The notes beneath the pieces are model-generated. The model had not been told where the DNA came from, ran no database searches, and worked only from the letters and a program-made list of their open reading frames with translations. 64,000 nucleotides of DNA from Phorcus lineatus. Lineage: Eukaryota > Mollusca > Gastropoda > Trochida > Trochidae. The stretch is taken from the NCBI GenBank assembly GCA_921293015.1, contig OV121092.1, forward strand, positions 8,934,001 through 8,998,000. The letters run 5' to 3'. The position numbers and the translations under genes are program-made. Position 1 is the stretch's first letter, and the number at the start of each line of letters is the position of its first letter. Below are positions 26,339 to 33,468 of this stretch, in pieces.

Positions 26339-29300
26339 CAACCACCATAGCAATGTAAGTAATGTATCTTGATTATTCTTAAAATCGTCGGTATCATTTG
26401 GAAGTAAAACATCGGCTGATTTTGATGGTGATACACTGATAAGGACATCAATTCATTATTAACAAACACTATAAAAAAGATTCTCTGCGAGATCCATAAA
26501 GTAAGACAATTGTTCTAATTCCATCTTTAGCCGCACATTAACATAAGCTTTCCTAGATTTAATCATAACATATGACATGACAGTCATGTCATTGACCATC
26601 ACTGCTTTTGAATACATGAATATTAAAACAAGTGTTTTAGCTTCATTAAAAAAATTACCAAGAACTTTTGCTTTTAATCACGTAATTTTTCTATAAATAC
26701 TGAAATACCTGTAAGTCTCAACAGAAGACATTAGACACAACCTTTTCTTGTAATAAATCAGTACCAAATATATTATTTGGGCTCTCAAACAATATATTAA
26801 CGCATTTAGCCTTCATACAAACGATAAAATTGCATGACTTAAATCACCATTGGAAGCATTAGACATAAATTTTTATTTTCGTGAGGCATGCAAATGCCAA
26901 CTGAAAGGCAACATCAATTAGCCAAAATAAATAATCAATATAGTGTTTTATTGTGATATTTTGTAATGCACGGAAGCTTAATCTCAGAGCATTGTCATAA
27001 TGTTTAAGTTGATTTTTCAACATTTTTCATTCGAGAATATTCTACCTTATCTCATAAAAAGAATTTTAAAAAGGTGTAAGTGACATTTTACACTGTCGTT
27101 TTGGATACATGATGTAATATCTTAAGGTATATGGGGTTTTAGATGCTTGAAACTCTATTTAAGAATACTTAAATAAATTAAATAGATCATCTTTCCAATA
27201 TTCGAATATCCAAATTAGAGATTGTTTATTGAAAATGTCACCAAGCTGTAAAAAATTAGAGATACAATGAAAGATAATTCTGTTGTAGAAAGGCAAAATT
27301 TTGTATTACGCTTAATAATGGAGTAAAAGAGGGATGGGTAGAAGGGGAAGTGTTTTATCATTCTTATACTGCACATAGAAGGGGTAATAAGAAATGATCA
27401 TTTGATAAAGTTCTTTACTTTTTTAGCTCAGGGGTTGTGGGGGAATGGATTTCGCTCTTGTGTTATACGCCTGGCGAGGCAAAGTTTTGTCACAATAAAA
27501 TTTGATGTAATAAATTCAATCAATCACACGTAATAATATCCCTCTCCAAATGAAAGAAATATGATCACGTCGAGTTTTTCATACAAATTCATTAAATTGT
27601 TGGGTTTTGTTAGATTGATTATAAAACTTCATTTCTATAAGATTGATACTGAAAATCTCTAAGAAAGTATGCCCACAACCATAAACTAGTCTGAAATTAT
27701 GGCATTCCAGTGACAAAGTAAAGATGCACAAAATTGATTTTTTTAAATGAGTAAAAGGAAATAAGAGCATACGCTCATCTGGCAAGAAAGGCCTCATGGA
27801 CTTATGGCACCCTTAAAGGTCACAGTATCCACAACCCTAAATAGCATTTTCATCTCCTTTGCCTAGCCAATGGAGACTTCGTAAGGTAACATTAGAGACC
27901 ACGAAGCTGAGTTACTGAGTCAATGGCTCTATTTTTAGGATCTATTTTTACGAGATTTTCTTGATAACAACTTCTTCATTGTGGAAATGCATCATAAAAA
28001 ATGTGCTTTTTCTTTCATTTTGTTGATCCAGACTTTCTGATGAAGGAATAAGCAAACACTCAAAAACTCCATGTTTTTTAAGGCCTGAAGAGGGTTTTTT
28101 AAAAGAATATAAAATATACAATTTGAAACAAATGATAAATAACATTTTTCTATTCATTATCAGCTTTCAAGAATGTTACAGAAGAAAAGTTTTTGGCAAG
28201 TCACTACCAATTACAAATTGCTTTGAAACAATATACTTATACACTTTGTATGTGATTTTGGCTGAGAAGTTCATTTTTATATTCAGTTATACATTAATTG
28301 AAATTGTTTCAGAAAAAAATATTTTTTCTTATTTTAATGTAAAATATTTCTTCCCTTTCGTGTGATAGACCAAGTTTTATCTCAATTAATCTGAAAGAAA
28401 ATTCCTCATCTTTCATTGGACATTTAATGTGTTGAAATATACTTAAAACTGTTCCCAAATGTAGTTTTTCAATGGTAATGTTATGATTCTGCTGAGTCAT
28501 CACCTTTTCATGCCTTAATATCATAACGAACAGGTATTCAAAGTGCAAAATGAATCTTTTGAAGCAGGAACCAACCAAGATTAAATTGATATATTGTTTC
28601 TGCCTTTATTAAATAGGACCTGAAGTCATTTTAGAGACAAGATACCGCTTTAGGGCCCATGACGTGCACATGTACGTGCAGTTGAACCAAAATGAAACCT
28701 TGAACGTATTCATCCTACCTTACTCATCATTCAGGCCTGCCTTTTTAGGTTCTGGTACGAAGAACTTCTTTTTTTTACATCTAATGTCTTTGAATTGGTT
28801 AATTCATGTTCATTTGTGAAGTTTACAATACGTTTGTGTTAGATTTTTGCTTAATTTTATAAAATCATTGGCAGATGGTAATTTGTGCAAATTATGAATT
28901 TACAAATTTCTAACACTAACCAAATTTGTATAGGGGCGGGATAGCGCAGTGGTTAGTGCGTTTGACTTCGCATCAAGAGGTCCATGGTTCGAATCCCACC
29001 AGGGGATTAGCAACTTTGTCTGCAGTAGAGAATTGTTCTACGCACAGTCAGGTTTGGGTGCACCATCAAGCATGGTTCGCTAGTTCCACCCTATGCTCGA
29101 AGATTTCACCGCAATGCATAACCACAATGGTGTTGCAGGCTTCCACCCTGGAATAATACTAGAAGCCGCGATCTAAGTGAAATACTCTTGAAACCGGCGC
29201 TAAAGCCCTATATTACCTCACCTCACCTTGCCTCAAAAGTTTATAGTTTTGTATCTGCTTTTACATAAAAGTTAGATCTTATACATATATCTTGAACATT

Positions 29301-32300
29301 ACCCGGAATGAGGCAACAGAATTGAGTATTGTATGGGATCTGTTAAAGAAATGTGAAATGATTCATTGAAGACTGGCATAGAGGACTACAATTTTCCATT
29401 TAGATTACATTTGAACATTGTCATGAAAGGAGCTTGACGGTTCTAAACAGTCGTTGATTTACATAAAATGATACATATTCAAGAAAGGAAATTGCAATAT
29501 GGAACAACAAGCGGAAAAACATGAATATATATAAACGAATGGAATAAAACTGATGTATCTAGATCGGTGAGAGAAAGTACTCAAAGATACAGATCATCAC
29601 AGGACACGCTTTAACGGATACAGATAAATATCTCATGAAACTCACGGATACGAATCAGTAAATGAAAGCTACTCAACAATACAGATCAGTGGAAGACTTT
29701 AACTCACGGATACAAATCATAGCAGGAAGAGTCCAGTTCCCCTGATCATCACACAGAGCTTCCCTTGTCCCAGAGAAGTACTTGTATTTCTCCTCTACAT
29801 TCTGATCACAGTCGTACTCGATCACAACTGGATATCCAGGTCTGCTGAACTTCCTGACTCTCACTGCACCTTGGTTGACAAAGATCGGCTCCGAACACTG
29901 TGTAGGAAGAAATTGCTACTTTGATAGTTGCATTTTACTTACCCATAGCCTTTAACATGAATACAACAATGCATTATAAAAACACCACAGGATGGATAGA
30001 TAGTGCCAACTGATTTTGCTAATTTATTGTTGATTCTACCATGAAAGTGCTGGATACTCGATTCTGATTGGCTGTTTTGTCCGCCTCAGAGGGTATCAAT
30101 TCACGATTGAAGTTGCTCTGTTTACCCGAAATCAGTTTACACTGTATTAATACATACATTGACTTCCGACTGTCCGACTGGTAACTTCAGAGTTGATATT
30201 CCGCTTGCAAGTGGGATTAATCCCTTTCCAAAAGGAATTAATCGTATTTGTTATCGTGTGTTTACACGGAGAAAGCAAATTGTTTTAATTTCATGTCCAA
30301 CTTTATACAAAATAAGAAGTTTGAGTGAAAAAATATCGTAAACTAAGCTTTCCACTACTGGGCATGTAGCAGCATTCCTTCGAATACGGCAACAAAACAA
30401 ACGTTATTTCGCGAGCGCTTCTGACGTCATAAACATTAAAATCGTCATGGTAGAATGGAGATAAACCTAGGGTGTTTGAAAATCAGAGATATGTTACACT
30501 GGATTCATAGCGAGTAAATCTTAAATTGAAACCTCACGCTGCGTGTTCGGTTTCAATTTAAAATTTACTAGCTATCAATCTGGTATAACAGGTCTCTGAT
30601 TTTCAAACACACTAGGTTTATCTCCTAAACATTTGTTAAAATTGTAAACTTCTCTCACATTTGTGAAATCAATATGGGTTTTTTCACACAATATGCTAGA
30701 AAACTCATTTTAATTTGCATCACATCTAATCTTTTGTTACAATATGTAAAGTCTCCAAAACATGCCTTTAGCAATGTTGATTTATTCAAACCATTTACCG
30801 ATTTGCTATAGTTGACGTCACAAAATAATTTCTTGCTTAGCAGTTCTAAGATTTATTTCATTTGAATTGTGTTTCAGATAGATTTATATCTAAATGAGAT
30901 TTCCTAAAAAAACAGTATTTATAACTTAACACCTCAATTCTTGATACAAAATTTTATTCATTGAAACATATCAACTTGACGAAGGTATCATCAAATGAAA
31001 CATACAATAATTATTTTTATATTGAAATTATGATGAATAATGAATTTATCTAAACTGTTTCAGTCTTGATTTAAATGACTGGAGTGATTCGTTCCCCACA
31101 GCAATGGGCCTATTACATGACACCCTCTTGTTTCATATCTTTAACGAACAACTGTTTGAGATGTTTCCTTTACTTACATTATCATGAGCATCCGGTGTTT
31201 CTGGTCCATTTTCATTGGTTTTGACTGCCAACAAAGCAATGAATACAATGTTATATGACTAATTGATACATTTTACTCAACTTCTGTAAGAAATAACTGC
31301 AATTGGTAGAAAGTTAAAGAAAAAGGTAATTCAGCCACGGAACACAACACAGTAAAGAGGATATGATGAATGTACTTTAACAGTTAACATAGACCTTGAA
31401 AAAGGCTTGTCAAGGGTCCTCAAATTTTTCGGTAATACCAAAACTTTAAAGGTTGAAATGGGAGATTCTCCATGTAAATTGAGAATCCCATGCTCTATTG
31501 TAGAAAGATTCAATGAATTTGCTGGCCACAACAATAAAATATAATTGACTTATAATTGCTTTTATGACGGGTAATCAAAATATTAACTTAATGAAAGTGT
31601 ATGAGGAGGGGTGGTTTCATGAAATAATCAAGTTTTGAATTTATTAGTAACACAAGGTATACTCATTATGCTTCAATAACTACAGATCTTAAATAACTCA
31701 AACATGAAAACAAATTTTAATTTAGATGTAGTTTTAAATATCCACATGATTGATTCTAAGAATAGTGCTGAGGTAAATAGGTTCTATATACCACTTTAAC
31801 CCACATACACAACATCTTCTCTCATGAGACCTTTTGTGTTATCGCGGTTAGACTATTGGGTGTACGGGTATATGGGCATTGGTATGACCACGGACCAACT
31901 TAACCAAATACAGAGATTGCATTACATTGCCGCCAGCTTTATCATCCGTACAAAACTCTCAAAACATAGCAAGCACGCATTAACGTCTCCAAATTAAGCA
32001 GTATAATTAATTCAGTAAGTTAAACAAGCATTATATCGCTATATATCCAAACTCTTTTCTTGCCTTACATATCACAATGGAATTTCTGATCTGCTGACCA
32101 ATCACTACTTGTTCTGCCTTCATAGAATTTTAAAAACGCACATAAATTATTCTGACATTAAGATGCAATTCTTTAAAATTCTCTTCCTGAAGACATTAAA
32201 GCTGTTCCTAACCTCTCAAAATTCAAGTCTCACCTAAAAGCATTCCTATTTCAGAAATACACTTAAATGTTTGCGTTTAGATCATGGTCAAGTATTATGG

Positions 32301-32415
32301 CGGCAAGAATGTTGCAAATGACCCACATATTTATAATAATAATAATAATTTTGGCTACAAATTGAAGACAGAAATCAGAGGAATGACAATTTAAGCATGT
32401 CTCCAGGTTATGTCG

Positions 32416-32446
<31 letters not shown>

Positions 32447-33402
32447 AGTTGAATTGGTTCAAACGCAAGGTCACATATAGATTAAATATAACATACTTCA
32501 CATAGTCGTTTGAAGAATCATTTTAATCCGATACTAGTATTTCGTCAATAGTATTGACTCATCAGGGATGAAACGATATGATCGTTAACATCGCATTACA
32601 AGCGTTTTTATAACAAAATATACGTACAATGTACAAGGATATATTGTAAATTATGCTAATCAGGTGACATCATGGTTCTTCCTTGTTGGTCTTCTGATTG
32701 ACACAATCACTCTCTTATGAGTTTACCCCTTGAGCAATATGTTAATGTGACATAATCCCTTTTGTTTTTAAATAGCTCAATTGTAGTTAGAGATATATGT
32801 CAGTGATTTAAGGGTAATCATCTCATTGTTTATTTAGTGAGGGTCTATAGGTGTCAATGAAGGACTCTTCAAGTCGTAAAAGTGCATTTGAGACACTGCC
32901 CATGTTAGATTTATGAAATAATTTATAGAAAGGAAAATTTCAAAATATTTCCTTTCTATAAATTATTTCATAAATCTAACATGGGCAGTGTCTCAAATGC
33001 ACTTTTACGACTTGAAGAGTCCTTCATTGACACCTATAGACCCTCACTAAATAAACAATGAGATGATTACCCTTAAATCACTGACATATATCTCTAACTA
33101 CAATTGAGCTATTTAAAAACAAAAGGGATTATGTCACATTAACATATTGCTCAAGGGGTAAACTCATAAGAGAGTGATTGTGTCAATCAGAAGACCAACA
33201 AGGAAGAACCATGATGTCACCTGATTAGCATAATTTACAATATATCCTTGTACATTGTACGTATATTTTGTTATAAAAACGCTTGTAATGCGATGTTAAC
33301 GATCATATCGTTTCATCCCTGATGAGTCAATACTATTGACGAAATACTAGTATCGGATTAAAATGATTCTTCAAACGACTATGTGAAGTATGTTATATTT
33401 AA

Positions 33403-33468
<66 letters not shown>

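Larger units (their letters stand above)
32475..33409. repeat. 462-bp-arm palindrome of a Penelope-like element
   Basis: Arms 32475-32936 and 32948-33409 are reverse complements with no mismatch seen by eye, around an 11-base spacer. Each arm holds a hammerhead ribozyme, in opposite orientation. The right arm leads through a TA/GATA tract into the GIY-YIG frame, so the palindrome is best read as two head-to-head copies of the element's (pseudo)LTR. Confidence 0.9.

Noticed and set aside
28933..29006. Functional tRNA gene
   Set aside because: A and B boxes are present but the T stem does not pair and a SINE body follows directly; partial copies elsewhere confirm a SINE.
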